Below, one piece after another: positions 21,135 through 32,307 of a stretch of 64,000 bases of DNA. The position numbers and the translations under genes were made by a program. The notes below the pieces were generated by a model. That model was not told the origin of the DNA and made no database searches. It was given only the letters and a program-made list of their open reading frames with translations. The first letter of the stretch is position 1, and each line of letters opens with the position of its first letter. This DNA comes from Puccinellia tenuiflora (taxonomy: Eukaryota; Streptophyta; Magnoliopsida; Poales; Poaceae), in assembly GCA_012064385.1 (NCBI GenBank), contig QRDG01001830.1, forward strand, positions 181,142 through 245,141, in the 5' to 3' direction.

Positions 21135-22365
21135 ATGGAACCGGTTGGCCAGCTCCCTGTCGCACCCGCCACCGCCGCCGCAGCCGAAACGGCGATTGGT
21201 CTTGGTCGGACACGGACGTTCTTCGTTTTCATCACCGGCGCCGACGCTGGCGACCAGGAAAGGTCAGTATATTACATATAGCTATCAGCCTATTACTTGG
21301 ATGTTAGATCTTGCTCTAGGATTTTCCGGTTGCCTTGTTGATCTAATCCGGCCAATTCCAGTTCCTTCTCGTTCGATCTCGTGTATATACTGTTTTTCAA
21401 AGTTCCGACCTAGGCATGAATCGAATGAATCTTTTCGCAGCGTACGCTTCTGCACGGAGGAGCGGGACTGGAAGAACCTCCTCCCCGAAATCGTATCTCA
21501 GGTGGCCGAGCTCGCGCTGCGCTCCGATGTGACGGGCTACATCCGGATGAGAGCCGTCTGCAAGCCATGGAGAGGCGCCGCCAGAGCCGACCCTAAGCTC
21601 ATGGGGATGGACCCTCGCTTCTTCCCACGGAACTGGGACAGACTCCCAGGGGACGTGCGCCCCGAGGGAACCAGGTTCGTAAACTCTCTCACCGGCGCCT
21701 CCATCCGGCTCCAGATCCCTCCCGAGTACGGAGAAATCATTGCCAGCGCCGAGGGCTGCCTGATCTTAGTCTCAGACCAGGGCCTGCGCCTGTTCAACCC
21801 GGTGACCAGGGCCGTCGCTTACCTGCCCGACATCCCCTGCGATGGCACGGTTCAAGTTCAAGCTGCCGGATTCGTCTACAATGGAGAGGATGATGCTGAT
21901 CCCACCGTGGTGCTCTGCGCGATGGATAACGAGAAAATCATCGTGTACGCCAAGCCAGGCGACACTGTGTGGCTAATCGTCCACGACGAGGAGCTGGTGC
22001 CGTATTCCGAGGGTGGTCTCTCCGTGCGTGGCAAGTTCTACGTTCCGACCCTCACAGGGAACGTGCGCAGGTTGGAGCTTCAGCCGCAGCCTCACCTGGT
22101 GTACGTGGCTAGGCAGGAGGCTCGCCACAGGTGGTGCGTCGTGCATAGCTTCTTCTTCGACGTGATGTCCTTCCTGGAACCAAATGTTGACGACGCCGCC
22201 GACGGAGGGATGATTCTACTCCGTTTCATCGATGGCAACGTCGAGATGTTTTGGGTGAAATTCACAGATGGGAAGGGGAGCCTTACCCTGGTGGAGGACC
22301 AAAAGGACGTCGACAGCTTCCTTCTCCCGTGGTTAACGCTCGGCAGCAAGTCCAGTGAGGACTAG
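21135..22365 (+). CDS. F-box / DUF295-type protein, two exons, 350 aa
   Basis: Exon 1 is 21135-21262, an intron 21263-21440 begins GTCAGT and ends TTTTCGCAG, and exon 2 is 21441-22365. The ATG at 21135 is the only good start. The 178-base intron changes frame, so the open frame that reads through it has no ATG and is not the protein. Residues ~48-90 form an F-box-like segment (W-K-N-L-L-P-E then RMRAVCKPWR). A beta-propeller-like DUF295 region follows (GCLILVSDQGLRLFNPVTRA) and the end has PWLTLGSKSSED. F-box proteins connect targets to SCF ubiquitin ligases; DUF295 members are numerous in grasses and mostly uncharacterised. No inactivating change is seen. It is the only evident host gene and lies inside the proposed inverted segment. 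The family call is good; the target is unknown. Confidence 0.82.
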
Positions 22366-23704
22366 TTCCCAGCTCTCACGGAGAGAAGATATGGAGATGC
22401 TGTGTCTCACATGCGCCGAGATCGATATTATCTATTTTCCTTTAGTGTTGAAACAGCCATTGGCATACAGTGGTGTTCCTTTGTATTGCTATTCGAACAT
22501 TTTGCTATCAGTCATTCAGATACATTCCTGTAAAACATTCAGTTAATGATTTGGTTTGGAATATTCTAGTTGGGGTCGACTATTCTGTTTTTCAAACGGT
22601 GTCATCTAGCAGGGAGATTACACTTAAGTACATTATTTCATGTCTCTTTGAAGGGCTGAAGCTGATCATTCTAAGTTTTGCCTCATGCATGTGTGGATTT
22701 TTTGATTTGTAGGATATACAATTCATATACTTTATTAGTAAGAGACGGATTTCTCCTAAGGTTTGTAATTTTGAGATAGTTGTTAACAAAGGGATTGTTT
22801 GATTTGAAGAATTATAGTCCATGGGATTTTTCATAACTCAATTTACACTAAGTTTGTTGTAGGAAAATATTGAATCTAACTTATTAAAATATTTATATGT
22901 CTTCCCAAAATCACTCAAACAATATTTCATTCTATAGGAGTCATGATGACGCTACAGGGCGATTTTTTGTTATCTATTCTTGTTTTATTTAGAACCATCG
23001 AGGCCACCACAGTGATCAATCTTTTGTACTCACTCCAGTTCTATAAAGCATGGCATCCTGTAACGTCTTAGTACCAATCTTTGAAAACTGCAAGTATGAA
23101 GAGCCAGAAATTTAATTTTTACATGACTAAAATTAACTTGCAGGGTCACAACGTCAACACATAGCCTCAACTTTAGAACCCACTGTTAGTCAGTGGAGTA
23201 CAAAAATAGCTCATACTTTAGATAGGGCATTCAAAGATGTCAACCACTCATCTCAGGTGTATCAATACTTGTGAGAGAGTGTCTAGAACCTCATTAGTTT
23301 CTCCTCTTGATATTGTTAACATTTGAATTTTTGAGCATTCAAAAGATGTCACCTCAGGCATCTATTTAAAAATACAATCCGATATGTGCACATGACGGCA
23401 TCCGTTGTTAATGCCATCGATGCTGTTTCCGAATCACATTCTTAAACTATGTACTGCATATATACGTTCTACCAGAACAAACCTTATTTTTAAATACTTC
23501 ACATTCCACATGAAATCTTGTTTGAAACAATAAAACACACCAATTGCTTCAAATGTTATCTCCTTTCTTTTCCATGTATGAATACTTGCGAGGAAGTAAA
23601 GAGTTTCTAGCTCCTCATAAGTTTATCCTCTCGATCTTGTTACCATTTGTAAGTTCCGACTGTTCGAAATACATCATTCATGCATCTCTTTAATACTATA
23701 TAGC

Positions 23705-23706
<2 letters not shown>
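22366..23706. other. No gene recognised downstream of the F-box gene
   Basis: AT-rich sequence containing the presumed 3' untranslated region of the F-box gene. No canonical AATAAA close to the stop, no long repeat and no protein-like frame was seen. Confidence 0.5.

Positions 23707-23763
<57 letters not shown>
23707..23763. repeat. (TA)n microsatellite
   Basis: About 28 uninterrupted TA units ending at the left edge of a MITE. Confidence 0.95.
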
Positions 23764-23766
<3 letters not shown>

Positions 23767-24132
23767 AAAATGCTTCCTACTCCCGGGTGTAGCTACACCC
23801 ATGTCTAAATACTGCCATACGGAAATATTCGAGATACTTTATCGGTTTGAGTATGTTCATATAATATATCTAAGATACTTCATACCAACTTATATGAAAA
23901 AAATTGCAAGTGGGTATGTAGTTTGCACTATATTAAAAATACCGTCATATTTGTACGTAAAAAAGGATTATGTGAAAAAACTGTACATACTACCTATAAA
24001 TTAGTATATATACCTACTAAATAATCATATATACTACATACTACATGTACGTACTCTCCGGTATGATAGATACCTTCTAAATCATGAGAAACATATGTGG
24101 GTGTAGCTACACCCGGGTGTAGTATGAATATG

Positions 24133-24134
<2 letters not shown>
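23764..24134. mobile_element. MITE set between two TA microsatellites
   Basis: A perfect 19-bp inverted repeat, CCCGGGTGTAGCTACACCC at 23782-23800 and its complement at 24099-24117, sits near both ends of a ~370-bp AT-rich body without a coding frame. GGGTGTAGCTACACCC inside it is itself palindromic. Both sides are long TA runs, as described for rice micron MITEs that target TA microsatellites; membership in that family is inferred from arrangement only. Confidence 0.6.

Positions 24135-24199
<65 letters not shown>
24135..24199. repeat. (TA)n microsatellite
   Basis: About 32 TA units following the MITE. Confidence 0.95.
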
Positions 24200-24201
<2 letters not shown>

Positions 24202-26250
24202 CAGGACTATTCTAGAACCCCCTTAAGAGGTTCTAGAATAGCTATTCTAGAACCCTTCCCTAAACTAAAAACCTTCTGAACCCGAACCCGACCCACCTAA
24301 CCCGCATAAAAGAAAAAGAAAAAAAGGCACGCACGCACTCACCACCGCGTGGGCGTCATCGTCCCCAACCATCCGACACCACCAAGCGCCGCCGCCCCCC
24401 GGAGATCTCCCCCGCGCGCCCCGCCCTCCACCTCCGGCTGCGTGCCGCCGGCTGTCGCGCGTCCCCGAGGCCCGCCGACGCGCGCCTCCCTCCCCTGCCT
24501 TCTTCCCCGATGCGCCGGCTGCCCCTCCCTGCGCGCCCCCCACCGCCGGATGCCTCCCTGCGCGCTCCACCGCCGGCCACCACACCCACCCCCGCGCGCA
24601 GCCGCCCCCGCCTCCAAATCCGGCGACTGGCATCGCCCCCGCCTCCAAATCCGATGACCGGAACCGCACTCTCTACCAACGCCTCCTTCCCCGGCCACGA
24701 GCGCGGCCCTGAGGTCTCAACCTCGCCACCCACGCATCGTTCCCTGCTCGCCGATGGGATGTACCCACGCGCCGCCACAGAGATCTCCTAGCTCGCCGCC
24801 GGGTAGGTGCCCCGCATGCCGGCCCCTGCCTCTGCCTGCTCGCCTCCCGGAGGTTCTCCGCCCCCGCCCCCTGTGCCTCCCTGCTAGCTGTCGGTCGAGG
24901 GACCCGTGGGCCACCCTCTGCCATTCCTTGTTCGCCGCCGGAGGCTCACCCCACGCGCCTTGGGGGTCCGGTGCAGCCCCAGGTCGTCGACCTCCATGTT
25001 TGGAGCTGCAGCACCGGGAGCAAGCCGTGGGCTGCATCCACGACGGTCCAGTGGCGCCCCGGAGGTTCTGAGCTCCCCTGCATCTCGCAGGCTGCTGTTC
25101 CCCTACATCTCGACTACCCGGCACCGCCCCTGCCTCCCTGGGAGTCCAACCCACGCTGCCTACGGAGTTCACGGCCACGAATCTGAGAAGTCCACTGCCG
25201 CATCCCCTCCTGCGCTGGAATTCAATGTTGTTGCTAGCTCGCACCGGAGGCCACTATCTCACGCGTCCATCATGGTGTTCACTACTGATTCCAGGGACTA
25301 TTTGGATTATTCTTGCCTGTTTAGTCAGAAGTGAACTGTTGCTTGTACAATCATGAACTACACGTTGTTGGTTTGTGAACTGTTTCTAATTCAAAAAATT
25401 ATAATATGGGCACGGCTCTGAAGTTCGATTTTATTGTTTCGAGAAGTTTAGTTAGTGTGACACGTGAAGTTCATCTTTTTTGGCAAAAAAGATTCATCAA
25501 CGTGAATTTTGTGTCTTGAAGTTCACTAGTTCTATAATAAAGTCAAAACCGTGGCATAGTACGTGCATCTAATTCTCCGCAAGGAAGTTCACTTGCGTCT
25601 TCCGTAGACGTTCACTTCCGTGACGAGGGAAGTTCAGAAATGGCCCGAGTACGAAAAAATCGAACAGGTAAAAAAAATCAAACAAGGCAAAAAAATGACA
25701 TAACCCGTGCATCCGGTGCTCCGTGAAGAAGTTCACTTATGTGTTCGGAAGAAGTTCAGTTTTGTGAAGTGGGAAGTTCAGAAAAAACGAGAATTATAAA
25801 ACAACAGAATTATGTATATTTAAAACTGCTCTTAAACCGTAAGGAATTTCGAAAAAGTGCGTGAGATAACAAAGTTGCGGCTTTTTCATAGCTTTCCAAC
25901 GGCGTATCATTTGCATCAATCCGATAAACGGTTTGAAAATGGCGACCAAAATACGGTACGGACGTGAAAATAGTGTTAGTATATTTGAAATTCTTTAAAA
26001 ACCGTAACTAATTTCGAAAACCCGTGAAAATGAAAAAGTTTCGTAATTTCCATAGCTATCCAACGGTATATCATATGCATCATTCCGATAAGCGGATCAA
26101 AAATCGCACTAGAAAATTTTCCCGTGAAGGTGGAGAATCAGTCTATTCCGTCAGGAAGTTCACATTACCATTAAATGAAGTTCATCAACATTGAAAGGGA
26201 AGTTCATAAGTGGTTCCAGAATGGTTCACATTACCATATATATATGCAGA
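24200..26250. repeat. Unclassified repeat-like block with a GC-rich half and a GAAGTTCA-rich half
   Basis: Left edge: the 13-mer CTATTCTAGAACC at 24207 and 24242, with its complement at 24229. 24300-25250 is GC-rich with long overlapping frames on both strands, which is what composition alone gives; none looks like a real protein. 25410-26215 has more than ten copies of GAAGTTC(A), all on the plus strand, plus two ~110-bp imperfect direct repeats (about 25825-25945 and 25990-26105) containing TCCAACGG and CCGATAA. It could be a non-autonomous DNA transposon that captured GC-rich gene sequence, but the right end is not defined. Confidence 0.4.
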
Positions 26251-27090
26251 CAATAACTTGCCATTGTTATTCTCCCAGCCAATGTTTTCTTAGAGCACTT
26301 GTTTGAATTTGAATCTACCTGAAGATACCATTGGAAAGACTTATGTTTCTTTTGTATTCTATGCAATACTTGTGTGTGTTGAGATATCGATCTATTTATT
26401 AAAATGACAGAAAAAGAATGGTCAAGATTAAACCCTCAGAAGTTACGATATCTATACAGTGGAGATATGTGCGATAACTTGTAAAAAACATGGCACATAA
26501 GCATCAAGTCTGGTCCAAAAATTCCTTTCAACACATCACAGCACATATTTTTCTGTGACTAACTAATTTAGTTAATACTTAGTAGGCCACCGTTCGCTTG
26601 CTACCGTAGAACTATTGCAGTCCTAGTTCAATCAGTATTCCAGTTCAAAATGTTTGACGAACTATATATTTAGTTTCACACCTTAAAAAGTGACACATCG
26701 ATTAGCACTTTAGTTATCTTATAAGAATCTTAGTTAGTTTTTCGGCGTGATATATTCAAACGTATAAATTACATTGTATTCTAACACTTCCAATCTAGCA
26801 ACATAAGAACCCCAACGTGCATGCACATTTTGTTACCTTGCATGCATGTCTAATTTTTTTATATGTCCAATATACTGTTAATTAGCAGACTTAGCTAGAC
26901 CAGAACGGGTGTGTTTGATTTGAATATTTATTAGCTCAACTGTGTTAGTCTATTTTAACGCATTTGCCTGGAACGATGAGCAAGTCCTAATATGTTTTTT
27001 AGACCTAGTGTCCAATTATATGACACTATTTTATTGTGTATGACCGGATGGGCCTGTTAGATCTACTCTTAGGGCGTACATCTCATTATG
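26251..27090. other. No feature recognised
   Basis: AT-rich sequence without protein-like frames or evident inverted repeats. Confidence 0.5.
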
Positions 27091-27094
27091 GTGT

Positions 27095-27125
<31 letters not shown>

Positions 27126-27130
27126 GGGGG
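27091..27130. repeat. (GT)9 followed by G22
   Basis: GT repeat 27091-27108, then 22 consecutive G at 27109-27130. Able to form G-quadruplexes on the plus strand. Confidence 0.95.
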
Positions 27131-27586
27131 CATATTGCGATGGCTTGGCAATGATAGGTGCGAAGACAACATCGAATCCACCTCCGCTACCCAGGGAGAG
27201 GTACTTATCTGGCTCTGATGGCTCCTAGGCTATGCACCTGATACCCGTATAGGGCCCTAGAAGCCCCCTTCAGCCTGTTGATCTTGTACTTCACGTAATC
27301 CTTCATATTAGTTCCCATTTATTCTAATATACCTATTATCTGCACATAAATAAATAAAAGGATTTCGCTAAAAACATCATCAATTTTTAAAAATCAATCT
27401 GGAGAAAAACCCTAAGCAAGGTGATATGAAAATTACATACATGTAGGATGCATTACCGCCGCGTCGAAGGCGGTGTTTGGAAATGACTTGTATGTTGTTT
27501 TCATTCTAGTTGTCGGTAGCAAGAAATATGTGGACATGTATAAAACAGCGCCACACTCGCGAGCGCCCCAAAAAGGAGGCGCGTCA

Positions 27587-27614
27587 CCCCCCCCCCCCCC
27601 CCCCCCCCCCCCCC
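27587..27614. repeat. C28 homopolymer
   Basis: 28 consecutive C, flanked by two copies of CCAAAAAGGAGG (about 27568 and 27623). Length is likely to be unstable and error-prone in sequencing. Confidence 0.95.
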
Positions 27615-28999
27615 GGGACCTCCCCAAAAAGGAGGTATTCAATAAGAGTCCATCTCTTTGCCGTCCCTATCGACATCTATGTCGAATTTTAGGCATGTAT
27701 TTTCATGATTGAGCTTCGCAGAAATACTTTCATTCTATACTTTCATGCTTGTAATTATGTCACCAAAGTTTTCTAAATTGCATTAGCACAATTTAAAGCA
27801 CATACAAAGTATGTTTCGTTCTTGTCATAATAATCTGCATTTGAGAAGTTTGCAGCAGCTCATATCAATTTGAACATGAGCTGCTCAAGAGCCTTCTTAC
27901 TTCAGGGATCAGTTTGTACTATGGTCTCAGTTCCATACTTGTAGCAGTACATTGTCTAGCTCACTCCATAGGTTGCAAGTGACAAAATTTAAACTGCATC
28001 TCAAAACAATAATACAACCTCAAAAAATAGGTCCCTCTAATCACCAATTTCAACCATGCCTATTGAAACATCTGGTATGTTGCTTAGACAAAAGATAGAA
28101 AATTGTCCTCAAACAAGAGAGAACTACATATAGTAAATGACAGACATCCACTAAACTAGAGCCAGAACCTGTATATCTCTGATAAATACAATAATCACCT
28201 AACCTGAAGTTCCGAACCGATTTAGTATTTCTCTGGTACATAAATGCCTTGTTGCTTGCAAACCTAAACTGAAGGACAATCCTGCTGTGCAAACAAATGC
28301 TAAACTGAATCTTGTAATTACAAATTCATCAACAAGCAAACAAGGGCTTGCAGTATTCAGACTTCAGAGAAGTATGTTGTAGTACAATATGGTCAAGTTC
28401 AGGTAGAAGAACTAAACCTAGGAACACCGACCTGTTAGTGTTCCTTGGGATTTTTTATTACCTCCATGCTTTATTATTCTTCATACATGATCATCTCTGT
28501 TCTGGGGTAGCACACTTGAACACTTCTCCTAAAAGAGCACAACTGATAATAAGCGTGATATGCACTTGTGTGTTTACAATAGAATCTATCTACTAGGTTA
28601 ATGGCTCCAGGTTTTCCAACAGAATCATTTTCTATCTGTCTAATATAGGAAGCCAGGCACATCCACTTCATAGCTTGGCTAGTGAAGTTAATAATTACCC
28701 GACTTAACTCCGATACGTGAACGTATGTGTAGACTTGATCCAACATTAGGAGGGGTGCCACCACAGGCGCGTTGGCGAAAGCGAGGAAGTCTAGGCGACG
28801 CGAAGCCCTCGGCTTTTGGCATTGCGGAGCATTAGCCACGGCAAGCATTGGCGATGAGTAGCATTCGCCTTGATATGTGCAGACCAATTTATTTTGCAAT
28901 TTGCGAAACATCCAAATTGATGTGAATACCCAAATCTATAGTAGACCGCACAACCTGTTCTTTTAATTCTAGAAACAATTGCTATTTTTTTCTGAAATA
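27615..28999. other. No feature recognised
   Basis: No coding frame with recognisable motifs on either strand. A GC-richer patch at 28740-28870 has no visible structure. Confidence 0.5.
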
Positions 29000-29225
29000 A
29001 TTCTCAATGACGTGATATATGTTACACTTGCCACTAGTACATTAAGTAGTCGTGGCGTTGAGAAATTGGCACAAACGCCACTAGTTTGAAATAGTAATGG
29101 TGTGCAAGACCTTGCACACGCCGCTAGTAAGTGCTTACTAGTGGCGGGTGTCTGGCACGCCACACTGGTATCAAATACCAGTGGCATATTAGGCGTGCCA
29201 AATTCACGCCACTTATAGACTTGCT
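29000..29225. repeat. Short fold-back repeat, MITE-like
   Basis: A chain of hairpins built on CGCCACTAGT-like words: TGTGCAAG / CTTGCACA at 29101-29118, TGGCACGCC (29153-29161) with GGCGTGCCA (29192-29200), and inside it CACTGGTAT (29163-29171) with ATACCAGTG (29175-29183). Probably a small DNA-transposon derivative; termini not resolved. Confidence 0.45.
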
Positions 29226-29459
29226 AGAACATCACATGTACGCAAATATGTATTAGTGCCTCCCTCGTATGTCAGCCATGACTGTCCCAAGACAGATAAA
29301 GAAATTACACTATCTTTCAGCCCTACGATTTGCGAGCACTCAGAGTCTTCACCATGGAGAAGGAGAACCTTTTGCCAAAACCTAGACCCTTGGCGCCACT
29401 ACCCTTCCCGGTGAGGTCTTAAGATGGGTTGTTGGCCTCTGAGAGGTATATTCTAAAGC

Positions 29460-30246
29460 TGTTGTTCCTGGGCACGAGTGACAGAAACGTCTAAGGGCGA
29501 GGGTGTGCTGTTGCTACTAAGGGTAAAACAGCGGTGTTAATGTCTCTTTTGATATTAGTATTGCTTACTTCATGCACTTTACTTAATGCAATTGTCTGTT
29601 GCTTGCAACTTAATACCGTTGGGTGACAGGCTGGATAGCGATCCCACGGTGGACTTTTTAGACAAAGACGCAGTTGGACTCAACGGTCTTTATTCCTTGT
29701 CATGATGCCTCCATAAATATTATCATGTCCTTTTTGTCATAGCTAAATTGGGTTTGTGTCATGATCTTGTCAATTGTCTAGCTGTAATTCGTTCACCCCA
29801 TGGCCCCCGGTGAACCCATGGCCCCCGGTCCATCTTTTTGTCATGATCACATGCATATTTTATTTACTTGAGAGACTCCACTTGTGAACCCATGGCCCCC
29901 GGTCCATCTTTTTACATTGTTTACAACCTCATTTACTTGCTTTTAATCATCATTACTCCTCTGGTCACTTTTCATATTTCATCATACAATTAACCGCTTT
30001 GTTTTCTGCAAGACCGGAAAGATTGACAACCTTTCCGCCGTTGGGGGCAAAGTATTTTGGTTGAGTGTGTGCAGGTCCACGTCTGTTGAAGGTCAAGCGC
30101 CAGAGATCTTCAACATTCACCTCGTTGTTGATTTCAAAGTCCTAGTGGTTCGATAAACCTCTGTTCGTTAAACGAGGGAAAACTGCTACTAGCTACAATT
30201 CCCCCTTCGCTTGGGGCACCACCCAACTTATTTTAATACATCAGCA
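29460..30246 (+). repeat. Gypsy LTR 3' portion
   Basis: Matches the reference LTR from about 13370 to its end and keeps the full terminus ...ACATCAGCA at 30246. It begins abruptly after TTGTTCC at 29460. A local duplication near 29795-29840 repeats CATGGCCCCCGGT. The five bases after its end (ATCTT, 30247-30251) are the complement of AAGAT at 14256-14260. Confidence 0.85.
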
Positions 30247-30361
30247 ATCTTCAAGCACTCCTATGGACAAACACTACAAGTATAACTCAATGTAACCATT
30301 AGTCTATTTAGGGATTGTCATTAATTACCAAAACAACACATCGGGACGCCATGCTCTTTCA
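30247..30361 (-). mobile_element. Solo LTR (~2.4 kb family), left-hand 115 bases, inverted
   Basis: On the minus strand it starts TGAAAGAGCATGG at 30361 and breaks at AAGAT (30251-30247). The preceding copia bases 30366-30362 read GTGCT on the minus strand. This is the missing start of the LTR at 14256-16573. Confidence 0.85.
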
Positions 30362-32075
30362 AGCACCTTGGTAGGGAGTAAGTTTATGAGGAAGGTAGCG
30401 GTTAGGAATGCCTCATCCCAGAACTTGAGGGGCATGGAGGAATTGGCAAGAAAAGCAAGGCCAACCTCAACAATATGGCGATGCTTGCGTTCAGCTGAGC
30501 CATTCTGTTGATGTGCATGAGGACAAGATACATGATGTGTAATGCCAACTGTTTGAAAGAATCCATGGAGTTTTTCATACTCGCCACCTCAATCAGTTTG
30601 CATAGTGATAATTTTTCTATCAAAATTGCGCTCAACAAGTTGTTGAAAATTGAGGAAGACTTGATAAACATGAGAATGCTTTGAAGCAAATATATCCATG
30701 TAAACTTGCTAAAATCTTCAATGGAACTTACATAATAAGAGTGTTTGCCAATATAGACAAGTGTAGGACCCCATACATCAGAGAACACTTGTTCCAAAGG
30801 AACAATTGAAACACTAGTGGAAATAGGGTAGGGCAACTGATGGCTCTTAGCTAGTTGACAAGAATCACACACATCAGGATTTATTTCTGGGGTATAAGAA
30901 ATTTTATGCTTCCTAAGAATTTGTTGCACCACAAAAGATGAATGATGCCCTAAACCACGATGCCATGTGGAGGATGACGGCTTTATTGTGACGAAGGCTT
31001 GCTTGGACGACCCAGTAGAGAAAGGCACTATTGGGTAGAGACCATCACGACACGGACCTTTAATCAGAGTTCTCCTTGTGGCCAAGTCCTTCATCAAAAA
31101 GAAGAAAGCGTGAAACTCAAGAAAGACATTGTTATCAAGAACAAGCTTATGAACAAACAGAAGATTTTTTGATACACTAGGAACATGTAGAATATTTTTA
31201 AGCTGCAGAGAATCATGTAGGGTATGCAATATAGAGTGACCAACGTGACTAATATGCATGCCCTTACCTTCAGCTGTCTGGACACGTTCACGTCCCTTAC
31301 ACTTGTCCGTGAAGGAAAGCTTGTTCACATCCCCTGCAATGTGATCGATTGCACCACTGTCAGTGTACCAGTTGGTGTCAACACCATAGGATGCAATGTT
31401 CGCGCGCTTGTCGCCACGGTCATGGTCACCATCATCATCATTGTCATATTGATAGCCCCACCAGCAATCACTAGCAGGGTGACCTTGAATCTTGCAGATA
31501 TGGCATGTGATATCAACATAGGTTATGGGCGCACGACCACGGCCTTGGCTATGACGGTGTCCACCATCACCATCGCCATGGTCAACACGGTCACGGCACC
31601 CATCATCACGATAATCTTGGCGTCCACGGAACCCGCCATCTTGGCGACCTCCTGAGTGCTGGTCTTGGCGGCCACTATCAAGGCTTCCACCACGACGATC
31701 GCGTGCATGATTGTCACGGCCATTGCCACGACGGGCGATGTTTGCCGATGACGTGAAGGAGGCATCGACTACTGTATCATTGCGCATATCATATGGGACA
31801 TTAAAATGAATAAATCATCAATACTGATACCCGAGTTGTTGTCCACGACGATGATGAGAGCATTGTAGGAGCCATAGAGTCCATGCGGGAGGTACCCGAT
31901 GAGCTCATCATCTTCAAGGGGCTTTCCGGCTGCAACGAGTTCAGAAGCGAACCCCTTCATCTTGGTGAAGTATTGAGCAGCCGTGAGGTTTTCTTTTCTT
32001 GTGTCATTGAGGGCAGACCACAGGTGGTGGACCTTCGACCGAGAGGCTGAGGCAAACATGGTGGTTACTTGTGAT
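30362..32075 (-). pseudogene. copia gag, protease and integrase core (5' half of the element at 16574-19351)
   Basis: On the minus strand: partial gag (32075-31769, FASASRSKVHHLW), a charged Gly/Arg/Asp-rich part, a zinc knuckle CHICKIQGHPASDC (C-x2-C-x4-H-x4-C), protease YTDSGAIDH, the pre-integrase zinc site (H...H then CDSC) and an integrase core start (SDVWGPT, DFSKFTWIYLL). Breaks: a frameshift between gag and the zinc-knuckle frame near 31790, a frameshift after WIYLL, and a TGA in place of a Trp codon just after the integrase Asp. The sequence stops at the solo-LTR junction, in the codon where the plus-strand half at 16574 resumes. The gag start and 5' LTR are missing. Confidence 0.88.
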
Positions 32076-32307
32076 GCTTAATTAAATTGCTAATAAGGCT
32101 TGGATGAGTTGCCATCGGGGATGGTGTTTTGTCTCATTCTTGCCCCTAGGTGCGAGTTCTCTACCTCTTGAACCAAGACCAGCGCGCTTCCAACGGTGGG
32201 AACATATGGAATCCCCTTTAACTAAATAACTTGTGCGGGCGTATCCAAGGGTCCTCTAGTTTGCTATTACCATTTGCGTGTGGGTGTGTGAGTGGAAAAA
32301 GAAACTA
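32076..32307. other. Unassigned junction sequence
   Basis: Between the truncated copia gag and the truncated chromovirus LTR. No match with either is seen. It is probably a scar of deletion. Confidence 0.4.

Noticed and set aside
21145..22365. Single-exon 406-codon reading frame for the F-box gene
   Set aside because: It starts at TTG and reads through a good intron; the spliced model from the ATG at 21135 fits better.
24265..25334. Several overlapping frames of 80-175 codons on both strands
   Set aside because: GC-rich sequence with few stops in any frame; products are Arg/Pro/Gly/Ala-rich without domains.
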